Assembly: GCA_037178675.1 (NCBI GenBank)
Contig: JAYMGJ010000599.1
Coordinates: 1-64,000 of the forward strand
Direction: 5' to 3'
Length of the DNA: 64,000 bases
From: Scleroderma bovista
Taxonomy: Eukaryota > Basidiomycota > Agaricomycetes > Boletales > Sclerodermataceae
Part shown: one piece after another, positions 43,443-55,834 of the stretch
How the letters are laid out: every line of letters begins with the position of its first letter
Numbering within the stretch: position 1 is the stretch's first letter
The notes under the pieces: model-generated
Seen by the model: only the letters and a program-made list of their open reading frames with translations
The model's database searches: none
What the model was told of the DNA's origin: nothing
Program-made: the position numbers and the translations under genes

Positions 43443-44303
43443 TGGTGCGGGACACCTAGTCACCGCATGTTTTGTGCAACCGCCAATTTGGGTCTGAGAA
43501 AAAAAATCATATAACCCTAACCCTGTGAACAAGATCGATGAGTCAGAATGAACTGAAATGGCAGTGTGAATGATCTACAGAGTAGCTTAGTGGCTTGTTT
43601 GGATCATGGGCAAGATGTCAGAATGCAGCAGCAGTGCACGCAAGGCAAGCCCAATGGCTGGCCCCATGCAGTTGGGATGACCTAGTGGATGGTTCCATGC
43701 ATGTGGATGCTCCAATTGTGGTGGATGTTGATTCCAGCTCGGAATGTGGATATACTGGTGGTGTGGATGTGGACCTGAGTGAGGATTCAGATAACGAGTA
43801 TGATGAGGGTAAGTTCATTGAATATTTTTGGGGAAGTGTGAAGAAGATTCTTCGAGATGAGGCTGATGGGACTTTCGAAACACTGAAAACATTGAACTTG
43901 CCAAAAGCACTTGCATCTGTCAAGCTGCACACCATCCAACTTTGGGAACAATGCATGCATCAATGGGTCAGAACATACAGGGATACAGGGATGGACTGGC
44001 AACAAAGGGGGCACAGATACAGGTCAGAAGATTTAGCTCAACTAAGTATAAGAGCCATCGATGCATCCCTGATGCTGTAGCGTGTGTTTTTGATGACGCT
44101 GTACCGTAGATTACACGTACCGCCAAATCATCCCAATATAGAAAAAATATCTCCCTCAAATTTAACTTAAATAAAATTCCATCTTGGGATTTGATTCCCC
44201 TTGTTGAAAGAAGCATTTTTGCCAGAGGAAATATAATTTGGATCAGCATGGCGATGGCTCGGAACCTTGCACAAAACATGCGGTGACTAGGTGTCCCGCA
44301 CCA
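43443..44303. mobile_element. 861-bp DNA transposon with perfect 37-bp terminal inverted repeats
   Basis: 43443-43479 and 44267-44303 are perfect inverted repeats of 37 bp, starting TGGTGCGGGACACCTAGTCA. The flanks are TA (43441-43442) and TA (44304-44305). The duplicated locus at about 47870-47890 is the empty site and has a single TA (CAATCTACAACATC), so the boundaries and TA duplication are proven within the window. TA duplication points to the Tc1/mariner superfamily or a related TA-targeting group. It carries one ORF, annotated separately. Confidence 0.92.
43595..44080 (+). CDS. ORF of the 861-bp TIR element, possible transposase N-terminal fragment
   Basis: Open for 161 codons; the first codon of the open frame is not ATG (the earliest ATG, at 43607, starts MGKMS in another frame). 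It has an acidic stretch (LSEDSDNEYDEGKF) and a Trp-containing helix region (LASVKLHTIQLWEQCMHQWV). That region resembles, from memory, the N-terminal part of uncharacterised fungal DDE-type transposase proteins. No DDE catalytic triad fits in the remaining length, so the element is probably non-autonomous. Confidence 0.35.
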   Translation: MFGSWARCQNAAAVHARQAQWLAPCSWDDLVDGSMHVDAPIVVDVDSSSECGYTGGVDVDLSEDSDNEYDEGKFIEYFWGSVKKILRDEADGTFETLKTLNLPKALASVKLHTIQLWEQCMHQWVRTYRDTGMDWQQRGHRYRSEDLAQLSIRAIDASLML

Positions 44304-44560
44304 TACAACATCTTCGACCACCATTTTCACCTACAGAAGCCGCACAGCTCTTCCCTGTGTAGCAACTCAGCACTTTCCGCCATTGGGGAAACTGCAGCAT
44401 GTACCCTAATCTGTCATCCCTGGTTCATCATCGAGACCGGAAGTGGACCAGATCATTAATCTGCTGACAGCGCATCTCATGCAAGACCACCTTGGTGTGA
44501 ACATACCTCTGCCAGGTCACCCTGCTGTCTTGTCACCTCTGCCAGATCACCCTTTGTGAA

Positions 44561-45015
44561 CATTCAGAAACCAGCTGATGTCCAAGTTGGCTCATTTGAA
44601 GACTGCAGGAATCATTGGTTGTCAGCTGACATGATGGTTGACTTGCACTTTGGCCACAGACACAGTCTGTGTTTGCATTCTAAATAATGTATACCTCTCT
44701 GACCAGGTGTGTACTCCTGATAGAATACAACTTGTATGGCACTCCACCTAATCAACCACATCCTTCATCTGCATTCCCACATCTGAATCACTCCTAATCA
44801 GCTCCTTGGCACTGCACTAGGCAAGGTTCATGCCATCAGCAGCACAGCACTTCCCCAAGTTACAAAAGTGTAATTGGTAAGCAGGAAGTATCATAGTGAA
44901 CAATGATCAAACCAGTGGGGAGATTCTAAAAGGTAGTAAAAAGGTTCTCTCATTAGTCAATGGCTTTCCTATTTCCCAGAACTGTTGCTGCCCGAGCAAG
45001 GGAATTCAACAGGTA
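44561..45015. other. Intergenic DNA between the duplicated units
   Basis: AT-rich sequence after the truncated regulator copy and before the 3' end of the intact carboxypeptidase gene. No gene or repeat is recognised. Confidence 0.5.
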
Positions 45016-47187
45016 TCAGGGTAAAAATGATTCATCCATGTTCAAGATCAACTTAGTGAGGAACCTGATCCCCTCAATCACAGACTCTGCTCGCACCGCT
45101 AACAGATATGTCAATCTCAATGAACATGGTACCCGCATATATGAGCCCCCACCTTCGTTGACCGTGTGTATGTTGCTATACCAGTTATCTTCTGTGACGA
45201 ACGAGAATCGAAATATGTGTTTCGTTAGATTCCAGTAATAAATCGTGTCTGGAACACCACACATGAGTGCCACTCAGGATCGATCGATCGTTTACTCACC
45301 CGTGTTCGCTGTACACGAGATGTCATCAGCACGCGAAAGTTCTATGAAAAGGAAAGGCGTACCTTGCAACAAGGACGGCGCCACGATCACCTCTGTAGCA
45401 TTGTATAGTGTTGAGGTCATCATGGTCGCTTTGACGGTCCCACCAAGGATCGAGTATGGACCATATTCTGCAGGCGTTACAGGGGATGGTTCGAGCGGTG
45501 GGACATAAACGGCAGAGAGGACCAACTCTCCACTACTGCGGGTGGAAATCGTCCTTCCGAAGGCCCTCATCGTCAAGTCGTGGAGAGCCGCGACGGGGGA
45601 AAGAACACCGATAATATGTTGCTGCAATTCTGCAACAGAGCTGTGAACGGTGTCAGCCATGTGATACCTTGCATGGAGACACCGACCTGTGCTCTGCAAT
45701 ACGATGGTTTACAATGGCGAATGCTCGTTCTGGGAGGGCGTTTACTTTGACCCCACCCTCGATGATGTCGACAGCTTGTGTGGTTATCATCATGGCCTTC
45801 ATCGTTGGAGACAAATTCGCCAGTGCAACTATCAGCTTGGATAGAGCAGAATCGTCCGTGACTGCTCTGCGTGCGAGGGAGCGCAATGAATCTGGAAACG
45901 ACGGAGAGTGTTCTGCTAGACACTGGACAGTCGTGTAGTATGTTCCGTTTCGCAGGAGTTGGGGTGCGTGTGGATTCGCCTCGATCGTAGTGATAGCGTG
46001 GGCAAGAAGACCGATGCTCTGTATGCGGTATTAGGTGGAAGAGTGGATAACGAGTGTGACCCACCGTATGCTCCGGCGGCAGACTGGAGTGGCCACCAGC
46101 GGATGTGACTTCCACGCGTATGTCCATGTATCCCTTTTCAGACAGCATAGGAGAAGCAATGTAAAGTCCATTTCCAAAGTCGCCAATTCGGCCTGTTTAG
46201 GGTTATGGACGAGATTCGATGTAAGATGCATGTAATCACCTCCTTCGTCGAGGATCAGAGCAAACCCGTCACGACCATAGGTCTCCTCGAGATACTTGGC
46301 GATGTGTCCAGCGCCCTGTTTCAAAGTGGATCAGACACAAGAGCGCAGTTTACGAAGCACGTCCTACTTCTCTCCCTGTTGCCTCTTCGTCAAAACCGAA
46401 AGCGATGACGATGGTACGGGCAGGTGAGAAACCATGCTTGAGCAGGGTGTCGACCGCGATGAGTCTCTCGATCAAATTTGCCTTATCATCACACGTTCCT
46501 CGTCCCCATATCCATGCGCCTGTCTTCGTGATTAAGCACGTACCAGTAGAGAACAGTGATCGTACCATCATAATGGCCCGAATATGGAGGGTATTTCCAC
46601 TGTGAGATCGTGGAGGGATCGACGGGTACGACGTCTAGAGGTAACGTCAGAATGCCATTTCAAAGACAGGGCGCAGCTAGCCTTGGTGTGCAGTCAACAA
46701 GATTGGCTTCACGTCTGTCGAACCCTGCCAGTGGTAGACTAGGCCGTACGTGTTTACCTTCGTCACCTCCAACTTGGCATATCTAATGGCAAGAGATAAG
46801 GGCCGAAAGGGTCATTTTGCACGATAAGAGGCGCATACACTCGGGGAAACATGCGTTCCAAGTACTCGTGAAAGTCGCCAAAGGTATTCCACACAGGGTC
46901 CTCACCCACAGGCCCGCTGCCGTCGAACGACTCTGTTCTAGAGATGCGTCAGAGTCAGACCGAACACGATGCACGAACCATCCTCCTCACGGGATGCGAA
47001 TCGCCCCTGAGAGAGCCTCGTATGTGCGAAGCTTGAAGTGCTCGGATGCGTATGTGTTCTCCAGCGCTGCGTCGAGTCTCGCATGGCTCTGTGGATGCAG
47101 TGCGCCCCATTGCGGGCACGGCGATGTCGTGGGCTGGTGACCTGGAAACAGAAAGCTGAGCGCCAACTGGAGGACGGACAAGAGCAT
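45016..47187 (-). CDS. CPS1: M20-family carboxypeptidase (Gly-Xaa carboxypeptidase / CPS1 type)
   Basis: Zinc metallopeptidase of the vacuole or secretory route that frees C-terminal residues from small peptides. The start is placed at ATG 47187: MLLSVLQLALSFLFPGHQP, a signal peptide or membrane anchor. Then CPQWGALHPQSHARLD and FHEYLERMFPRVYAPL. Spliced motifs: LLTAHQDVVPVDPSTISQW (metal His and the following Asp), WGRGTCDDKANLIER (metal Asp), AFGFDEEATG, LEETYGRDGFALILDEGG (catalytic Glu), DIRVEVTSAGGHSSLPPEH, GGVKVNALPERAFAIVNHRI and the last His in NIHTVNE. It ends LILNMDESFLP at 45016. About ten introns are phase-consistent; one (46635-46681) has a GC donor. It looks intact, unlike its copy at 41138-42892. 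Confidence 0.85.
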
Positions 47188-47351
47188 GAAGGGCTGAATG
47201 GCGACGACCCAGACCAAAATGTCCAGTCAGCTGCGTGCTCGCGGTTCTGCATATATATGTGGCCCTGCAAGAAGTTCCTGCTTCCATTCGCGATAAGTGC
47301 TGATGACTAAGCAGCCCACATCGACGAGGACCTTCCCAGTGACCCAACACC

Positions 47352-49036
47352 ATGACCGACTTCGAATGCGGCGACTGTCGCATCACCGCAGAGTGCACGG
47401 ACCAGTGCCGCGTCGTACCGTGCAGTGATCTCTCCTTGTGCCAGGACGATGCCCCGTGCGACGGGAGCTGCGTCGCGGCTGATTGCGTGGAATGTTCGGG
47501 ATGGGACGACATCGTGAGTGCAGATGCTAATCTACGAGACGGAGAGTGAGCGCTGAGCCCGTTCGATGCTAGTTTCAGTGCTGCCAAGATGACCACGCAT
47601 ACGACCCGAGCAGTGTGGTATGGACAGACTCGTTCTCAGATATGCTGTGTCCCTGCGATACAGATCCTGGGATCATCCAATTCCAGAACACAAGCCAAGA
47701 CATCTACCACTCTGCAACGTTTGGTAGCTCGGGCACCTCGAGCGTATCCACAACTCCTTCGCCTCTTCTCTCTGCGTCACAGCATACCCCTACGGCATCA
47801 GTTGAGGCACATGCCTGCATGTGGGCCAATTGTGGCCTCGTATTCGCTTCCCTATCAGAACTCGTTGGTCATGTCAATCTACAACATCTTCGACTACCGG
47901 CACCTGTACCCGCACCCAATGTCACCAACCCACCATTCTTACCCCCACAAGACGCACAGCTATTCTCTAGCGACTCAGCGCTTTCCTGCCACTGGGGAAA
48001 CTGCAGCATGTATCCTAATCTGTCATCGATCCCCGGTTCATCATCGGGTCCGGAAGTGGACCAGGTCATTAATCTACTGACAACGCATCTCATGCAAGAC
48101 CACCTTGGTGTGAACTCGCCTCTGCTTGGTCACCCCGCTGTCCCGTCGCCTCTGCCAGATCAACCCACTGTCCCGTCGGTTCCGTCCGTTTCCCCTGTCA
48201 CATCGCCAACGACGACAGCCCAGGAACCCACGTCCCCAGCTACTCCGAGATCGACACCTGGAGACCACTCATGTAAATGGCAATCATGCGGCCAGATATT
48301 CGCATCCTCCGATGAACTCACCGCACACATTGCATCCGTGCACATCGGAAGCGGACGAGCGCATTACGACTGTTTCTGGGAAGGGTGCAGTCGGAATGGG
48401 GACAGCGGCTTCTCCAGCAAGCAGAAAATATCCCGACATCTCCAGGTGCGTTTTCCCCCTTTCTCTCGCTCTCGATCCATCCTTAAATCCTCGCTAGTCA
48501 CACACAGGACACAGACCATTCCAATGCCAAGTATGTCAACAAAATTTCTCAGAGGCTGCCACTCTACAACAACACATGCGACGGCATACCCATGAAAGTA
48601 CGTCCGTGCGATATCGTACCAAGAAAACCCCTCTCACTGGTATAACAGAGCCGTATGTCTGCGACCACCCAGGTTGTGGAAAGGCGTTTTCCATCACAGG
48701 TGCATTGACTATACACAAGCGCACACACAATGGACTCCGGCCCTTCAAATGTTCCTACTGTGACAAGTACGTCCCGGTCTTCTTCCCCCTGTCAACCCAC
48801 ATACCCAACACCCACTCTCCCAGGGCCTTTTCAGAATCATCCAATCTCTCCAAACACGTAAGGCCCTGCTGCATTCACTTTTGGGACACTGACTCGATCC
48901 ACTTGTGCAGCTGCGCACGCATACAGGAGCACGCCCTTACGTATGCATACAACCGGGCTGCAAGAAATCGTTCGCAAGGCCAGATCAACTAGCACGGCAC
49001 ACAAGTGTACATCGGAAAAAGGACAATCGGACGTGA
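47352..49036 (+). CDS. C2H2 zinc-finger transcription regulator, Zap1-like arrangement
   Basis: ATG at 47352 starts MTDFECGDCRITAECTDQCR, a Cys-rich N-terminus. An intron (about 47514-47579) leads to a long exon with a lone finger (ACMWANCGLVFASLSELVGH) and a Ser/Pro/Thr-rich linker. Six clustered fingers follow across five exons: CKWQSCGQIFASSDELTAH; CFWEGC..KISRHLQSHTG; RPFQCQVCQQNFSEAATLQQ; YVCDHPGCGKAFSITGALTI; FKCSYCDKAFSESSNLSKH; YVCIQPGCKKSFARPDQLAR. Linkers of the TG-x-RPF type indicate DNA binding. The stop is at 49034-49036. The finger order and CxxC N-terminus recall zinc-responsive activator Zap1; the identity is inferred, the DNA-binding role is secure. It is divergent from the carboxypeptidase gene by 164 bp. 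Confidence 0.78.
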
Positions 49037-49136
49037 CCTTTTGGATCCCCCAGTATTTCGGACGGGTGTACAGTGTATGTATATTTATGTAGAGCATACA
49101 TACCAGCATGTAATTCATACTAGCTACCACTTTCAC

Positions 49137-50190
49137 CACTGTCCGTCGAGGGCCAATCTGTTAATTCCATGGGTTACATCCACACGTTCTTCATCCTCTC
49201 GTTCCGCCCTCGATGTGTTCCCGCAGGGCGTCGCTGATCGACTGATCAGCGCAGGAGCAGGCTGGCAAAGCAGCCTGACCGTTCTCCGCATGGGTATTAC
49301 CCGACCTGTATACGATTCGTGATGGACTTATGAAGAAGGGGGGAAGACAGGCAGCGCCAAACTCACCGAGTGTCTTCAGCGCATCATACCCCCTCAATCT
49401 CTCCTTCTCAAACTCGGGATCCACAGAGGACCCCTCCTCCAGTGCAACATAGTCGATGCGTTTCTCGCGCAGGAACGCGTCGTCGAGCACGCGCGGTGCG
49501 TCGGGGACGAGCTCGTCCACCCATCTGACGTGGCGCAGCGCCTCACAGCGCTCGACGTGCGGGTATCTCGGTGCACGTCTGCCGCCGCCCGTGTCCGTGT
49601 CGTCCGCAAAGACGCCGACGACGAGGTGCGTCGATGCAAAGGAAAGCTTGGCTTGACGCAGTCGAAGCATATGTCTATTGCGCGGTGCGCCGTCCGGTAG
49701 TATAACCGAACGAGCGTGCACCGTCCACGTCGGTTAGAAAAATAGGTCACTCATGCATCGGTCTGGTCCAAAACTTTCAAACTTTGGGCCTGTCGACTCA
49801 CCCAGCATCAAGCACATCAAACGCCCCATCGACGTACACCCGCACAGTCCTCTCCGTAGACGGATACCCCGCACTTGCACTCGCGCCCGCCGCCGCCGAA
49901 CCCTCCACCGCATTCCGGACATACGTCTGGATGTCCGCTGGTGCAAGCGACACAGTACTCAGTGCAACTCGTGCAGCGTCTGTCGGCGGAATTTCCCTGG
50001 GCAGTGCGTGCCCCGCGCCCCCACCGGGGATACTGCTGGGACTGCCGCTGGGACCAGGGCTGGTTGGCGAGGCGATACCGTGCCCACTGGCAATGGTCAC
50101 GTCCCACGCTATGCTGGACTCGAGCGAGCGCTGGCCGGGGTTCGAAATGACATCGTAGTCTTCGTCGCTGAGGACGGACGAGCTGTCCAT
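49137..50190 (-). CDS. Cytidylyltransferase-like protein (choline/ethanolamine-phosphate type) with altered active site
   Basis: Family members make CDP-choline or CDP-ethanolamine for phospholipid synthesis. The start is placed at 50190 (MDSSSVLSDEDYDVISNPGQ), with a Ser/Gly/Pro-rich N-terminus. The nucleotide-binding fold begins VRVYVDGAFDVLDAG and splices into HMLRLRQAKLSFASTHLVVG. The family HxGH motif therefore reads DAGH here, with the first His replaced by Asp. Then ERCEALRHVRWVDELVPDAP and REKRIDYVAL. The last exon gives GRVIPMRRT but not the usual EGISTTDI segment; an unrelated Arg-rich tail follows to TGA near 49137. A TATA-like run on the minus strand lies at 50415-50424. It is probably a decaying paralog or pseudoenzyme. 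Confidence 0.65.
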
Positions 50191-50441
50191 GGACTGGGAT
50201 TGACGCTTTGTGTGGTGAGAATGAGGGAGGGAACACGAGGCATGGATGTCCTTGGACGGTAATCTCGGTCGCGATAACTTGCACCGGTCAAGCAACGGCC
50301 GCGAACTTCGCACGAACCCAAAGTCTTTCTTCCTCGGATACATATCGAATCCAAAATATATAAGAAGCTCTAGCACATACTTGTAACCCTTATCGCCATA
50401 CAGAATATCGGCAGTATATATAAAGAGAAGAAAGTACCATC

Positions 50442-53360
<2,919 letters not shown>

Positions 53361-53551
53361 GGGTCCGGATGGTGGTTCTGGTGGTGGTTTTTTACACGTC
53401 CCGCTTTCTGACTCAGCAAGAACAAAAAGATGACTCCACACGTGACACTGCGGCCCTCCACGAACTGCCCCACGAATCACAACAGTGAACACTGGTCCAC
53501 TTTGTGATTGAATATCCATGCTGACATCCATAGCAGTACCAATTGAACGCC
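53361..53551. promoter_or_regulatory. Divergent intergenic region between PRP43 and an F-box gene
   Basis: 191 bp separate the proposed starts at 53360 (minus) and 53552 (plus). No TATA box is evident. Confidence 0.4.
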
Positions 53552-55144
53552 ATGGATGAACTTGCACAGGCACGAGTCGGGTTAACTCTACTAGAGGAAA
53601 AGGCACGAGATCTTCTCAAACAACTGTTGGACGTCCGTGCCACAATTGCTACGCAGCGAGCCAAGATCGATGAACTCAGTCGAACAAGCCTGCGACCAAA
53701 CATAATCAATCGCCTTCCGACCGAAATATTGGTGTTCATCCTCGACCTTGACGTCCACACACATCATCATACCGAGCGGAAGCAGAAATTGGCTAGTGTA
53801 TGTCAACGCTGGCGCGATGTCATACTACAAACTCCATGCTTCTGGTCGACCATCTATGTGGCATCCGATGCCTCTTCAGTAAACACCCATCTGGAAAGGA
53901 GCCGTGGAACCCTCCTTGATATTGTCATTCAAGGTGCACCATTCTCTCTACCATCGAAGTATCTTGCACTTCTCCCAGGCTTGGACATTGCTGTGGATTG
54001 TGCACATCGCTGGCGTAGCCTGTTGGTTACTGCCAGTCATTATTCCATTGATGATAATGATTATAACGAGGATGAAGAGCTGCTCACGGACTTCATTGCT
54101 GACAGGATTAATCACCTGCATTTCCCTTCTCTCAGAAGTGTCACCATTTCTCCACTTTGTGATGTCGGATCTCTGGACTTCCTTTCTATAGCTCGTGCCC
54201 CGGCTCTCGAACATCTCGAGCTTGGCGAGTTCATGACTATTCATGACATTTTCAACCCAGTGGCCATGCTAAAAACCCTGAAGATGAATTTCGACGGGGG
54301 CCCCTTCATAGATCATCTAGCATGCTGGAGACTGGTCCCAACTCAGGCCTTGACCAAGCTTTCACTTTCTGGGGAGACGAGGCCATTCTCGCTTCAGCCA
54401 AACAGCCTTTGCTTCCCATCTCTTATGTCGCTTGAAATGGTCTGTGTCACCAAGACAAGGCCAATCCTGGATGCAATTGTTGCACCTAATCTCGAGCAAT
54501 TCAACTACACTTCCTCACATCGTGACGACTTGCCGTCTTTCGCATTCAGCGGATTTAGATCCAAATTCACCAATGTCCGCCAGCTATCCTTTTCTCGTTT
54601 CACGCCATTGGATGCAATGTCCCATGATGATATCATGCGTTTTTGCGAAGCATTCCCCGGCGTGCATCATGTGAAACTGAATGAGGAGGATTGGCCTTAC
54701 CTTTTCGATCCTCCACCGATTCGAACCGTACCTGGCCTTGATTCTCATATTCGGTATCCTGTGGATCTCTGGACTGAACTGAAGAGCTTGACTTTCAATG
54801 GGCTACGCTCTAAATGGCTGACTGGTGGTCAGCTCCTGGCGTGGCTTGTCCATCGACGAGCATCAAGTCTACAGCAATTGCATGTGAAAGTAAAAGGCCA
54901 TCGTAGTCGGATTGTTCAAGGCATTGAACGACGTTACGTTCCGCTGTACGAACGTTTGAAAGAGAATTGTATTTTGGAATTGGATGGTTTTTCGTCAAGA
55001 GGGGTAAATTCATTCCATATAACAAGCAGTGGCAACTCAATACATTTGGATTTAGCATTCACAGGGGCTAACAAGGCTTCTGGACGAGATCGCTGCAGCC
55101 TTCTTAGTTGGAGACGTTGGTCATGGCTGGGTATAATGTGGTAG
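53552..55144 (+). CDS. F-box domain protein
   Basis: Single exon of 530 codons starting MDELAQARVGLTLLEEKARD (ATG 53552). An N-terminal coiled coil (about residues 1-45) precedes the F-box, INRLPTEILVFILDLDV..KLASVCQRWRDVILQTPCFW (about residues 50-105). Leucine-rich segments (LEHLELGEF, LTKLSLSGE, LKSLTFNGL) with irregular spacing follow. F-box proteins link substrates to the SCF ubiquitin ligase through Skp1. This layout (coiled coil, F-box, weak LRR) belongs to the greatly expanded Agaricomycete F-box family. No specific substrate can be named. Confidence 0.85.
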   Translation: MDELAQARVGLTLLEEKARDLLKQLLDVRATIATQRAKIDELSRTSLRPNIINRLPTEILVFILDLDVHTHHHTERKQKLASVCQRWRDVILQTPCFWSTIYVASDASSVNTHLERSRGTLLDIVIQGAPFSLPSKYLALLPGLDIAVDCAHRWRSLLVTASHYSIDDNDYNEDEELLTDFIADRINHLHFPSLRSVTISPLCDVGSLDFLSIARAPALEHLELGEFMTIHDIFNPVAMLKTLKMNFDGGPFIDHLACWRLVPTQALTKLSLSGETRPFSLQPNSLCFPSLMSLEMVCVTKTRPILDAIVAPNLEQFNYTSSHRDDLPSFAFSGFRSKFTNVRQLSFSRFTPLDAMSHDDIMRFCEAFPGVHHVKLNEEDWPYLFDPPPIRTVPGLDSHIRYPVDLWTELKSLTFNGLRSKWLTGGQLLAWLVHRRASSLQQLHVKVKGHRSRIVQGIERRYVPLYERLKENCILELDGFSSRGVNSFHITSSGNSIHLDLAFTGANKASGRDRCSLLSWRRWSWLGIMW

Positions 55145-55834
55145 TTCTCTTTCTTTGACAATATGTATCGTTCGCAATTTCTTATGTAAATAGATCTGTT
55201 TGTTTTTGTGTCCAATGAAACCTCTTGTAGTCCTTGACTTCCCCTCCGTCTTGTCCCTACGCACCGACGAGTGCGAGCAGGTACAACATCGATCAGGTGC
55301 TTCCCCGACGCCTAAACAGGTTCTATATTACTAGTTTATTGTAACATTTTTCTCTGCGGGTATCACATCACTGGAGCCCGGGCTGAAGCAATACAGAACA
55401 CGTTCACTGATTGTAATGACCAGGAGTGATCAATCTCCCTAGGCAGACCAAAGACTTCGAGGAAAGGCGGTCGTTCCTTGTCAGCCGGTGCTTTGATTTC
55501 ATTAATCGCGTGGGAGCTGCCACATTTGAAGCATAATATGTCATAACGCGCTCCATTTGCTCGATGCGTTACGGCGAAGCTTTTCGGCTTCTATAGAACC
55601 GCGTGTTATCCTGTGCCTTTTACCACCACCATCAGTCGAGGATTGTTGCTGTGCCACCATTCATCTGCCATACTGACGTATATAGGACGTCGACGACCGA
55701 AGGACCAACCTGAGTGTATCACCACAACTACACGCCTACCATTCCAATCCTACAACCATTCGGTTCTGTGAGAAGAGGTATGGATACCATTCACAGATGA
55801 CGATCCCGTCGAGACTGATACGCACTTGTGCAGC
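55145..55834. other. Intergenic DNA and HET gene 2 promoter
   Basis: Past the F-box gene the sequence from about 55550 resembles the regions upstream of the other HET genes, including GGCGAAGCTTTTCGGCTTC and a TATATA at 55679-55684. No other gene is recognised. Confidence 0.5.

Larger units (their letters stand above)
42957..44560 (+). pseudogene. Broken 5' copy of the C2H2 regulator gene, interrupted by a DNA element
   Basis: ATG at 42957 starts MTDFECG like the intact gene (47352) but reaches TAG after eight codons. Homology continues to about 43440, is interrupted by the 861-bp element, and resumes at 44306-44560, where it corresponds to about 47890-48200 of the intact gene. The zinc-finger exons are absent. 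Confidence 0.8.

Noticed and set aside
47589..48080. Alternative frame ORF within the C2H2 regulator gene
   Set aside because: It lacks the zinc-finger cysteines and histidines that the chosen frame shows on both sides of each splice.
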